Shown piece by piece: positions 26,955 to 37,965 of a stretch of 64,000 nt of DNA. A program made the position numbers and the translations under genes. Source of the DNA: Tetrahymena thermophila SB210 (taxonomy: Eukaryota; Ciliophora; Oligohymenophorea; Hymenostomatida; Tetrahymenidae); assembly GCF_000189635.1 (NCBI RefSeq), contig NW_002476236.1, forward strand, positions 423,248 to 487,247, written 5' to 3'. Position 1 is the first letter of the stretch, and each line of letters starts with the position of its first letter. A model generated the notes under the pieces. The model was given only the letters and a program-made list of their open reading frames with translations. It was not told the origin of the DNA and ran no database searches.

Positions 26955-29900
26955 ATGATAAACAATCTGTTTGCGAATAATAACACTAACTAGCCAAATA
27001 TATTTCAGAATAATAATAACTAAAACAACAATAATAATAGCAGTAATATCTTTAATCGCAGCGGCTAGAACATATTCCAGTCATAGAATAATAACGGATA
27101 AGTAAATATCTTTAACGCCAATAATAATAATAATTAAGTAGGATACTAGAACTAGAGTTAAAACATCTTTTAGCAAAATAGTAACATGAATAATGCCAGC
27201 AGCAGCAACAACAACAATATTTTTGGAAATAACATAAGTAATAACAACAATTATGGTGGAGCTTAAAATAATAATATTTTTAACAACAATAACTAAAATA
27301 TGTACTAAAACAGTAATAACCCTAATGCTTTGATAGGTTCTTAAAGAGGTAAGTATGAATTAACAAAATCTCCTCACACTGAAACTTAATAAAATAATCA
27401 AGCGGGAGTAATAATGAATACAAGTATTATTTTCTGTAAAGGATTTGAAAAAATGAATCCTTTGTTGGTAAGGCTCGAAGATTATTACTTGATAAGAACA
27501 GGCAAATTATCTGATGCTGAAAAATAAAAAATAACTAGCTCAATATAAATAAACTCCTTTAACTAAAATCTTATTACCAACCTTCCTTAAAACTTTTAAC
27601 CTCCAAACACTTAAGCATTAAATAAAGACATTCGCATGGTTTAAAGTTAATATGTAGGTAATGTGAATAATAATAATAATATTTTTAACAATAACAACAA
27701 TAACGGTAATAATAACAATATATTTGCAAATAATAACAATGTAAACAACTCAGTTAATCGGAACATTTTTAATAACAACAACATTAGCACTAACAACAAC
27801 ATTAACAATAACAACAATGGCAATATATTTAATAATAATAATAATAACATGAATAATAATGGAGGAAATATCTTTTCTGGAAATAATAATTAGAATAATA
27901 ATGTAAATAACATATTTAGCTTTAACAATAGTTAAAACAACAATATGAATAAATCTAATATCTTCAACAATGGGAACAGCACTAATAACACTAGCAATAT
28001 TTTCTAAAATAATAATACAAATATGGGAAACAACAGCATATTTTAAGGAAATAACAATAATAACAATAATAATATTTTTAGAAATGATAATTCTACAAAT
28101 AATACTAATTTGAATATTTTTAGTAATAATAACAACAACATTAATAATAGTATATTTAGAAACAATAATAACAACAATACAAATATTTTTAACAATGGTA
28201 ATAATAATGGTGGGAACAATACTTCAAGTATCTTTAATAATAGTGGTAGCAATAATAGTGTTAATATTTTCAGAAGTAATAACAATAATAATGGAGGTAG
28301 CATTTTCTCAAATAATAATAATAGCTCAGTCTAAAACATATTCTAAAAAAATAACTCCTCAATATTTAATAACAACAATAATAACGGAGGTAGCATTTTT
28401 AATAACAATAACTCAATATTTGGGCCTAATGTTTAGGGAGGAAATATATTTTAAAATAACAACAATAATAATTTTAACAATGGAAATATTTTTACAAATT
28501 ATAACAATCCTTAAATGTACTAATCAAACCTTCCTGGACCTGCTAACGGATATTATTCTATTTAATCGGGTATGTATTATGCTCCAACAATCTAAACTGG
28601 TGATTTAACTAGATAATAATATTTAGATCTGCTAGAATAAGAAGCTGAAGATGTAAATTTTTTTACTTATAAATTAATCATAAATGTATTACTTAATAAA
28701 GAAAAAGGTAGTTAAATAATCGTATTTTATGCCATCATTTTGTCCTGAAGAATATGCTCCTGCTTTTAGGAAAAAGCCCATATTTAAGCCATTTTATGTA
28801 ACAGTTTAAGAAGAAAAAGGGATAAGAAAGTTAGCAAAGTCACTTCTTCCTCTTTAAGAAACTATAGCAAAAACTTAAAGAGGCCATTCTTCAGAGACTA
28901 CTTCAAATGGAAAAAATGATTCATTTTAGCTCACATAATCTGCAATAAAGTAAAGGAAATAAATGGAAGAATTTAATTTCTATAAATAGGTAAGCTTAAT
29001 TTTTAAATTTATTTTTTAAAATAATTTAAATATATTTGAATTTAAAAAGCCCGCCTAAGAAACAAAGGGTAGAGAAATGTACGCTAGATAGCAACTATCC
29101 CATACGAACCCAGTTAGCATTAAAGTTGAAGTACTTTGTAGCACTCTGGAAGGAGAAGAAGAGGAAATTACTTTAGAGAACTAAATAGATACACTAAGTA
29201 AAATAAAATAAATAGGATTATATTGTAAAGACCATTTACTAAAAATGGGTAAAATGAAAGAAGACTCTCGTCCTTACTCATTTTAAATTTATTATGATGG
29301 AAGTCTCATTAGAAACCAAGAATTACTAGCAAGTGATGTCTTTCCTGTTAAGTTAGAAGCTACTTATTAGGTAAAAAATATATCTTGGCTAATTTATCAA
29401 AAAAAATTTTCAAAATCTTTGATAAGTAGAATTCAGTTTAAATTTTTTTTTTTTGAAGGTGTTAAATTTTACTTAACAAAAGTAGACTCTAACTAACACT
29501 AAGAAAAAATAAAATAATGATAGATGCTGAAACTTTATTTTTAGTTTAACTAGAGATAGTTAATAATAATAAAGATAGCAAGTATCTTTTTAATTTATTT
29601 TTGAAAATTAAAGATAAATCTTAGATAGATAGAGATTATGAAAAAGTATATTTTATTAAAATAAATAAAAAACAAAGAAATAATATCTATCTATTCACAT
29701 CAAATAGCATACAAATTTATTATTGATGATTTGCATAAACCCTTAAAATAATTTTTCAAATCAATTATCTTAAAATAAATAGTGTGAAGTCATATTCTTG
29801 TACGATAGGTATCCTTTTATGAATACTTCTGATTACATAATCAACCCACCTTTGGAAGAGCTTCAGACTTATTCATTAAAAGAGTTGAAAAATGTTCATA

Positions 29901-32900
29901 ATTTTAGCGTAGAAGGTCATTATGGAAAGTTAGAGTGGTAAGAACCAGTTGACTTAACAGACTTAGATATTGACAAGGTATACATACATACTTGCAGAAT
30001 TTAATTGTTTCTTATAAATAATAAAAATTTGTTTAATTTATCAAATTTAAGTAAATCAATCAACTTTAAATAAAATTAGACCATTTACATTAGAGATTAG
30101 CAAATATAAGTTTATCCTGAAGTTGAATATGCATCAAAATACAAACCAAAAGTAGGAGAAGGAATAAATAATAAATGTATGATCACATATAAGAATGCAT
30201 CTTCAATACAAAGGAAAATTAAATCTGGAGAGCTCAATCTATAAACTGTAATTAAGTGCATAAAAAAGTAAAGTGATGAATAAAATGTCTAATTTGTTAA
30301 ATTTGATCAAAAAAATCTAACTTGGACAATATTAGTTGATCATTTTTCAGGATATTAATTTAATCTTGATGAGTAAGACGATGAAGAAAATAAGGAAGGA
30401 CAGGATTCTGCTGCTAATTTATAAAATGTATCAAGCAATTCAAATTCTAGATCAAATCCATCTAAGTAGTAATAATTAATCTAAGGTTAACAATAATTTA
30501 ATTAAGACTCGTAAAGAACTGCCAATTAGTAATTACAATAATAATAATTATAGGCTGAAAATTAGTTTTAACAAAAGATAAATAGCTCTTACTAATAGCT
30601 TCCGATGAGATAACATATTTAAAATTCTAACTAATTTAAGTAAATATATGGTTAAAATGAGCATTAGCCTTCTGAAACATAAAAATATATCAATTAAATG
30701 AGAGAGCAATAGAATGTTAGCAAGTCTTAGGAAAATTCATTTATTCAACAAGATTATCCAATTACTTCTCATTAACAATAAAACAGCAACTACTAAATGA
30801 ATGAACATAATTAATATTAAAATTAACCTAGTTATATGAATCGCGGCTAATTATAGCAATAACAATATTATGGAACTCATATTGATCCTTCTAATGATAT
30901 TATAATTGAAGAAGTTGAAAACGGATCATATAATAATACTTAAGCAGATATTGATACTTTGAAATCTTAAGCTTAAGAATTAATTGAGCCTGTTTATCAG
31001 TTGCCAAAGACTTCATATTAGTAGTTCTTACGCTAGCAAAATAATGAAGAATAATTTGTAAATTTGTAAAACAAGTAGAAGCCCTTAAATAATTTTAAAG
31101 ATTTTAAAACTAGAGTAGACCAACGCAAAAATAAAATATTTTAAAAAGAATAGCAAGTCCCTAAATGTGGTGTTCTTTACTAAAGTGTTAAAAAACATGA
31201 GATTGTAGCCAGAGGTATTTAGACTTTAAACCAATGTCTTTACTAACACTCAGTAAAGGAGTACACATTTAAAGGGAAGAAATTTTACAATGACTTTTCT
31301 TTTTGTCCCTCTTGGAACTAAAATAGTTATACAAGCTATTCTTCTAAGCTTAAAGCAATTAAAAAGCACACAATTCTTCCAAACAATATGGGTAATTAAA
31401 AAAATCATTTATTTTTAAATTTTACATTTATAATAAATAATATCAATTTCATTTTTTATTTTTTAAATAAAAGGAAGGATAAAAATTAAAGATAAATAGA
31501 GAGATTAAATTGAGAAATATAACAACATAGTCATTAACGGATTTTTATAAAGTATTATTGATAGTTAAGCAACTAATGTAATAGAAAATATAGATCAAAT
31601 CACTAAATTATATACCAAAGACTAAGGAATGTCTGATACCTAGATTTGGAGCACTCTTCCTGAAATAAAAATTCCTACAGATAACCAATACACATTATTT
31701 TTAATTATCTATATAAAAAATTATCTTTTACCAGTTTTAAGTGCATCAAAAAATAATCAAAACGATTTATACCAGTCTTTAAAAGAAGAACTAAGTATAC
31801 TTATCATGGTCAATATACTTTTTGGTAATCCTTAAATAGATGTTATCTCGATTTTAAAGAAGGTAATTAATTAATTAATTCATTTTTTTATACTCTTGTG
31901 AAAAATTTTTTAAAAATAAGTTTTTGTTAATTTTACATTTTATAAACACAAAAAAGGTAAATAAAAATTCATTTAGTGAAAATCAATGGAAGGTACTCTT
32001 TGAAGGTCTAAGAAATAACAAGATGAATTAAAATGAAAAAGTTGTACAAAATTTGAGAAAGAAATAACTAAAAAAGTACTTTGAGTGGAAATATTCTGAA
32101 AATAAAGTCTAAATTAATGAGTAAAGAGCATTCTTAGATATGAAGGAAATGAAAACTCAAGAAGAAGTTGAAGATGCTATAATTTAATGCCTCAAGAATC
32201 ATTAAATTTAAAATGCTATTTAATTAGCTGATAATTATAAATTACATACTATAAGCCATCTTTTAACAACTTTTGAATAAGGATCTGTTGAAAATTAGAT
32301 AAAATAGCTTAATCAAGATAAATACCAAAACTTTAATAGAATAATTAATTTTGTTAGCGGCAATTTAGAAGAATTGTACAAATAAAGCTAGAGAAATGAA
32401 ATATCAAATTTAAATAAATTTGCTTGTGAAATTTGGTATTAAAAAAATTAGAGATAGAGTTTAGCAGAAACTTTTGATTAATTTGTATAAAAAGTAGATA
32501 AATAAATATATGATGTTGATTCAAGATAATAAATAATCTCATTAGAAATTCTTCTATTGTCTCTTTATGCTTAGCATTAGTTAGGTGAAAATTATGTAAG
32601 TAAATAGCTTGTAAATATCAATATATTTGCTTAAATAAATTCATAGTGTTATTCTTAAAACAGACTTGATAAACGTCTAAGTTGGTTTATTATTGAATTT
32701 ATGAATAGCGTCTATTTTAGTAATGATAAAGCTCTTTTGAAAGATAAACGTGCAAGACTTATGAGAGGTTTTCTTTAATAACTATAAATTTTGAAGAAAT
32801 GGAAATATGAATTAATAGTTTTGATAATAATGAAAGATATTATCAGAAAACCATAATTTATTTCTAGCATAAAGAATACATTCTTACGTAACTGTATTCC

Positions 32901-33765
32901 TTAAATAAGTTAAGAAGATAAATCAGAAGTAGGCTAGCCAAATAATTTAAATAATAAATTCTTGATTTAATCCAGCAACAGAGACAGTTCTTCTGATAAT
33001 TCATTAGAAATCAACAAAAGTTTTCAAATTGACTCAGAAAATAGCAACAGTGTTGAACGTTTGCTATACTTAATATATACTTAGTATTTCCATCAATCCT
33101 TAGGATTGTATTATTATAATTCTCAAATTTATTAGTCTGCACTATATCACTTTATGAGAGATCCCAATTTAACATATTTAGATATTAGCAATAAAATATT
33201 AGCATACTATGAAGGACCTCGTATATATTTATTTGGTGAATAGAATGAGCGCTAAGAGATTGAAAAGTACTTGGAACAGATTGCAAAAAAAGCAAATTTA
33301 ATTTTCAAATACAAGTATTAATCTGGGTTAATAAAAGAAGTTTTTTCCCTTTTGCAAAGTAATAACTAAGACCAATATAAGCAAGAATATATAAATGGCA
33401 TTATAAATCTTAAAGATCTCCTATTAGAAACTCAAAATGTGTTAAATTTAGTTATTTATCCCCATCAATATCAAGTTATAGTAGATAATTAAGAATTTTA
33501 ATCTAAGAATAGAAGACTACAAAGTAAGACTGATGATTCAGTAACAACTTTAGACAATGGCGGAATGCTCTTCTAAGAATTTATTTCTTTCATATTCTAA
33601 TAACTTGCAGAAAAGGTACCAGATATTAGAAGATATTCTTAACATTATTAAACTTCTGGTGATATTCAACAACTCTTAGAAATAGTATCTGAGCATAAAG
33701 CCCCTAAAAATGAATAAATAAAGCACCTCATCCTATCAACTTTAAAATAAAATTAATATATGTGA
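26955..33765 (+). CDS. NUP98-NUP96: Nup98-Nup96 precursor with NIF repeats (micronuclear type)
   Basis: The start ATG at 26955 (MINNLFANNN) opens an Asn/Gln-rich region to about 28615 with dozens of N-I-F motifs (NIFN, NIFG, SIFN) instead of GLFG. At about 27350-27520 a GLEBS motif (KGFEKMNPLLVRLEDYYLIR), the Rae1-binding site of Nup98, interrupts the repeats. At 29775-30360 lies the autopeptidase domain (PPLEELQTYSLKELKNVHNF, EGHYGKLEWQEPVDLTDLDI), ending in the self-cleavage site VDHF/SGYQF (H-F-S at 30341-30349). The frame continues past the site through a Gln-rich stretch into a large helical region to TGA 33763-33765, as expected for Nup96 of the Y-complex. Introns lie near 28652, 28990, 29371, 29979, 31390, 31440-31475, 31863-31956. 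The exon structure at 29371-29781 is not resolved. In Tetrahymena, NIFN-repeat Nup98 is specific to micronuclear pores and, as I recall, MicNup98B is the copy fused to Nup96; this gene fits it. Confidence 0.88.
26957..28560 (+). repeat. Coding low-complexity NIF/poly-Asn repeats
   Basis: AAT/AAC-rich DNA encoding runs of Asn broken by Ile-Phe pairs (repeat unit about 8-15 residues). It belongs to the nucleoporin; the repeats are the phase-forming FG-type segment. Confidence 0.9.
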
Positions 33766-34758
33766 ATTTAAGATTAATTGTATTTTTCTCATTTTATTAG
33801 TATTCGCATAATAATTTTACTAAAATTTTGTGATATACTTAGTTAGATTTAATTATATCAATTTAGAAATATTACCTCTTATATTAGAATAAAAAAGACA
33901 CCTCAAATTCAAAAAATTATATTAAATAAATTATAAATTAATTCATTTAGCTTTATATTTAGATTTAATAAATTTTATCAGATAATAAACAAACACTTCA
34001 TCCTCTCTATGCTAAAATATAATAAAATAAATAAGCAAAGCTGAATTTATTTTACTTTATATTTTAATAATATATTTTACTAGTATCATGAAATTAATTT
34101 AAATTTTTTAAATTATAAATTAATTAATTTAGCTTTTAATTTAGATTTAATAAAATGTACCAAAAAATAAACTAAAACAGCATCTTCTCGATGTTAAATA
34201 AAATTAATAAATAAATAAACAAAACTGAATACATAATTATTTTATTTTAATAATTTATTTTACTTATATCATGAAATAAATTTAAATTATAAATTATTTA
34301 ATTTAGCTTTTTTTATAGATTTAATATCCTTAAAATTTAAAGTATAATTAATATCAGTATCATGAACCAAAAATAAATAGAATACATTATTATTTTAACA
34401 TTTATTAAATAAAATTAATAATTATAAATTTATAGTTGCTAATATTTTTCTAATTAAATTAATTTTTTAGTTAAATTTAATTAAATAAATTAAAAACTAA
34501 TCCTTTTATATAGATTAATTACTTCATATTTTAAAATATTTAGTTCAATAAAATTAGTATGAAATTATATACTTTATAGATTATTAATTTTGTATACAAT
34601 TATTATATTGGTTTAATAAAATATACACATTTATTATAAAATACTATTATAATAATTTCTTTTTTAATTATTTAGTTAATTATTTAGTTAATTATTTTTT
34701 TATTTTATATAATTTATTGCTTTTTTCTTAATTCCCTGCTATTTTACAACAAAATTAT
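33766..34758. other. Intergenic between convergent genes, local sequence similarity
   Basis: AT-rich. Two stretches of about 130 bases at 33930-34060 and 34110-34240 look related (each has ATTCATTTAGCTTTATATTT or similar, then TTTAATAAA, then a purine-rich part with CATC and AATAAATAAGCAAA). A third weak copy may start near 34290. This may be a decayed short tandem array. No gene seen. Confidence 0.45.
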
Positions 34759-36145
34759 TCAATGCTAAAAATTGTTAGTCATTTATACTAAATATGTTCT
34801 AAAAGTTTCAGTTAAGCTCATACTAATAGCTGCTTGTGGAGTATTCATTAATAATCTTGCACTCAGACCTTTTAAAATTAAATTGATTTAAAATAAAATT
34901 TTTATTTATTATTTTTACCTTTAAACATAGACCCAATTCCTTCATGTCTTAAGAGTAAATAAAGTCCATGTACTAAATTTTTATATCCAAAATAACCTTC
35001 TTTACTTATATTGCTATATGAGTTTCCAGAGGATATTTAGAAGGATTTTTATGCTCTTTAAACTTAAATTCTAACTTTTGATACATCTAATGGATTTGTT
35101 AATGTACTTGCTATTGAGCCTGCAAGACCTGCTAATGTGAGACTTTCAAAAAATGATGGTGCTTTTGGGTCTGTACAAACTGCTTCTATTGAATTTAAAA
35201 AAAATAAATTTTATAAAAAACTGATAAAATATTTTGCTTTTTTACTTTTAAACTTCTCATAAAACATAAAATAAAGAGCTGAATATGGTCCAAAAGAAGC
35301 TAAAGTTGCACCATAACCCTTTTTTATTAATATTTTATTAATTTAAGCTATTTTTTTCTCAATTTTATTTTACTTTATAAAGACCTAATATTCCTTCAGC
35401 TTTTGATATTTATTTAATGGCATCAATAGAATTTTTATATTCATAAAGCTTTAAATTTGACTAAACCTAAAGCCTTTCTTTTATAACATCAATAGGTAGC
35501 CATAGAAGACAGCTTACTAATTCTGCACTAAATCCTGCACTCATGTAAAGTAAAAATTCATTGTTTTTAAATGTCTAAATAATTTTAATTATTTTTTAAG
35601 CAATCTCAAAAAAAGCTTACACTAAAAATTATAACTTACATCATATTGTTCGAATTTTTTCTTGCTGTATTCATATGAGGTCATAAATAATGCAAAAGCA
35701 GGGCCTGTTCCTAACTTAATAATACAATTAGTTAAGCAGCTGTTTTTAAAAAAATATTACCACAGATATCCCAACTCCTTTGAAAAACCCTCTTATACCT
35801 TCATTTGCAAATGTATCAAAAGCTTTCATTATCAAAAAAAGAAAATTTTATCAATTTTGCTTTATTAAAAGATAGATAAATACTAATTTTCTATAACATT
35901 TTGCGCTTCGTTATTGATGTGATGTAAAATTTAGATGATTCAACCTATTTTCAATAATTATAATTTATAATTATGATTGCTCACATTCATTATATAAATT
36001 ATTAAGTTACTTAAAGTTTAGCTTTTAAAGTATCTAATGGGTGAGTAAAGCACCTTGATGTCATTCCTGCTAATGTACTTGCAGCTAAAGTATAGTAAAC
36101 ATATTCTGGGCCATCGTAGATATTTTATTTTTTTTAAGCACTCAT
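34759..36145 (-). CDS. Mitochondrial carrier (SLC25) family transporter
   Basis: The start is the ATG at 36143-36145 (MSAQKKQNIYDGPEYVYY), stop TGA 34759-34761. At least five short introns; the first runs from about 36018 (GTAACTTAATA). All three repeats of about 100 residues carry the carrier signature Px[DE]xx[KR]: PLDTLKAKLQ in repeat 1, PIDVIKERLQ in repeat 2, PLDVSKVRIQ in repeat 3. The second half-motif is also present (EGIRGFFKGVGISV, EGILGLYKGYGATL, EGIGSMFKGLSARL). The protein sits in the inner mitochondrial membrane with six helices and exchanges small metabolites. The substrate cannot be assigned by eye, because contact-point residues need an alignment. Length fits the usual 300-350 residues. 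Confidence 0.88.
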
Positions 36146-36899
36146 TTTTTCTTAAAATTATAAATTGATAAAGTTTTGATTAAAAAGATATTACTTTTTT
36201 TTGTTTAAAGAAAGTACTTAATTTTTATGCGAATTTTTCTTTTTATTTATAAAGAGTTTATAAATAGTAAAAATAAATACTGATAACAAAAAGGTTTAGA
36301 TAATAAAGTGTTACCAACAAAAATATAATTTATAAAAAAGGTGAAATTAGAGGTATAGTTGATCTTCTTATCTGCTTTGATTTATTTTGTTATCTTCTAT
36401 TGGATTAAACATTTTCTTAATAAAATACAAGCAAACTTACAAAAAGAATAAATATATGTTTAATCTATAATAAATGAAGAATATTCTATTTATATTGTTA
36501 CATTTGCATAAAAATAGAAACAAACATAGAGGTTTTATATTACATTTAATCAAATTCATAATTGCAACTACAAAAGTAAGTATGTTAGAAAAAAGTAAAA
36601 CGTGGGGGTGCTTTATTAAATGCGTTTAGAGCTTAAATACTTAGCTTAACTAGGATAAACAAAAATTAAACACTTTTTGCTTACCTTCATTAACATATTT
36701 AAAGATTACTAAAAATAAAAAAATATATGATTAATATCTTAAAATAATTTGATTCAATAAAAAATTAATAGAATAAAACACATTTTTATTTATTTTTGAT
36801 ATAAAAAAAAATATTTTTTATTAATTATTGTTACACAAAAATATATAAATGCAAATTTAAAGAAATTAAATGATTAGCAAATATTTTTGATATTGATAA
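36146..36899. other. Intergenic, nothing certain
   Basis: Between two minus-strand genes. Mostly A/T tracts; a small G-rich spot near 36602 (GTGGGGGTGC) stands out from the background but has no obvious fold or gene around it. Confidence 0.45.
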
Positions 36900-37300
36900 T
36901 CATCTTAAAAAAGGAGGTAAATTCTTCTTTATATCTTCCACTATTTTAATTATAAAAACTCTTTAATAAAGTAAAATTAATTAGTAATTAAATTACAAGG
37001 AATAAAATACATGGCATCACCCATTTTATAAATATCATCTTTGGTATCATACTAATTATTTTTAAGCTTATTCATTACAGTATCAACCTATACCTTAAAA
37101 TCTTCTTTAGCTTCGTTTTAATCTTTGTAGTTAGGAAAAAAGCAACTCTTTTCATGGTTTGGCCTCTAATATATTTCATTAATCATAATCTTTCTCATTT
37201 CATCTCTCATATCAACGACATTATAATCAAAAAAAATATTATACAATAAGTTTAGGAAATTTTCCTTAATCGTTTTCTTTTATTCTTCAGTTGATTACAT
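36900..37300 (-). CDS. Small hypothetical protein, 114 residues
   Basis: Minus strand, ATG at 37298-37300 (MQSTEEQKKTIKENFLN), one 56-base intron (36941-36996, GTAATTT..AAATAG), stop TGA 36900-36902. The splice gives MYFIPLEDIKKNLPPFLR at the end, and the exon sum (345 bases) is a multiple of three. The N-terminal half is amphipathic helix; the middle contains a conserved-looking NHEKSCFFPNYKDQNEAKED. No signal peptide or membrane segment. I do not recognise the family. It is probably a real small gene because composition and splicing are consistent. A dynein- or cilium-associated small helical subunit is one possibility, but nothing in the sequence proves it. Confidence 0.65.
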
Positions 37301-37965
37301 TTTATTTTAATTTATTTCAGGATTTATATTCTTATGCTTCAAATACAAAAATTTATTTATGCTTTTAAGTCTTTAAATATCTTCTTATTTCTTTGATTTT
37401 ATTTTACTTTAGATTTAAGTGTAAATATTTTTGCTTTTTCAGAATGTCTTGTAGTATGTCTACATACGAATTTCTAGAAATTATGCAAATTTTTTTGAAT
37501 TTTTTAAAGATTTTAATTTATTTTAAAAATTAGCATAAATTAAAATTAAAAATTTAAAATATCAATATTAAATTTCATTTTAAAATTATTTTTAACACTA
37601 TTTATTTCCATTTTTATTGAAATTCAAATTATTTTTGTTTATTAATGCAAAATAAATAATCATTTTTTAATTAGCTTCTAACGAATATAAACAGTAAAAA
37701 AGAAATAGAAAAACTTAAGTGTAATTTTAGTGATTATAAAAAAATAAGCTTGAGTTAAGTTTTACAATTATCATAAGCTATAAATTAGTATTTCGTTAGC
37801 ATGAAAACTTTATAGTGAGATAGAATTAAAAAAGTAAATAATTTACTAGACATAAATTATTAGAAAGTAAACATCTTGTTAATTTTTAAAATATTTGAAA
37901 TTGATTTCTTGTAAGTACAGATTTTATATTTCTTATTAAAATCATTTCTATAATTTTTAATATGA
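37301..37965. other. Intergenic, nothing recognised
   Basis: AT-rich stretch between two minus-strand genes, holding the 3' flank of the E2 gene's downstream side and the promoter of the small gene. No element can be named. Confidence 0.5.

Noticed and set aside
27647..28303. Leu-rich open frames on the minus strand opposite the nucleoporin repeats
   Set aside because: They are the antisense of AAT/AAC runs (Asn repeats on the plus strand give Leu/poly-Leu on the other) and have no independent support.
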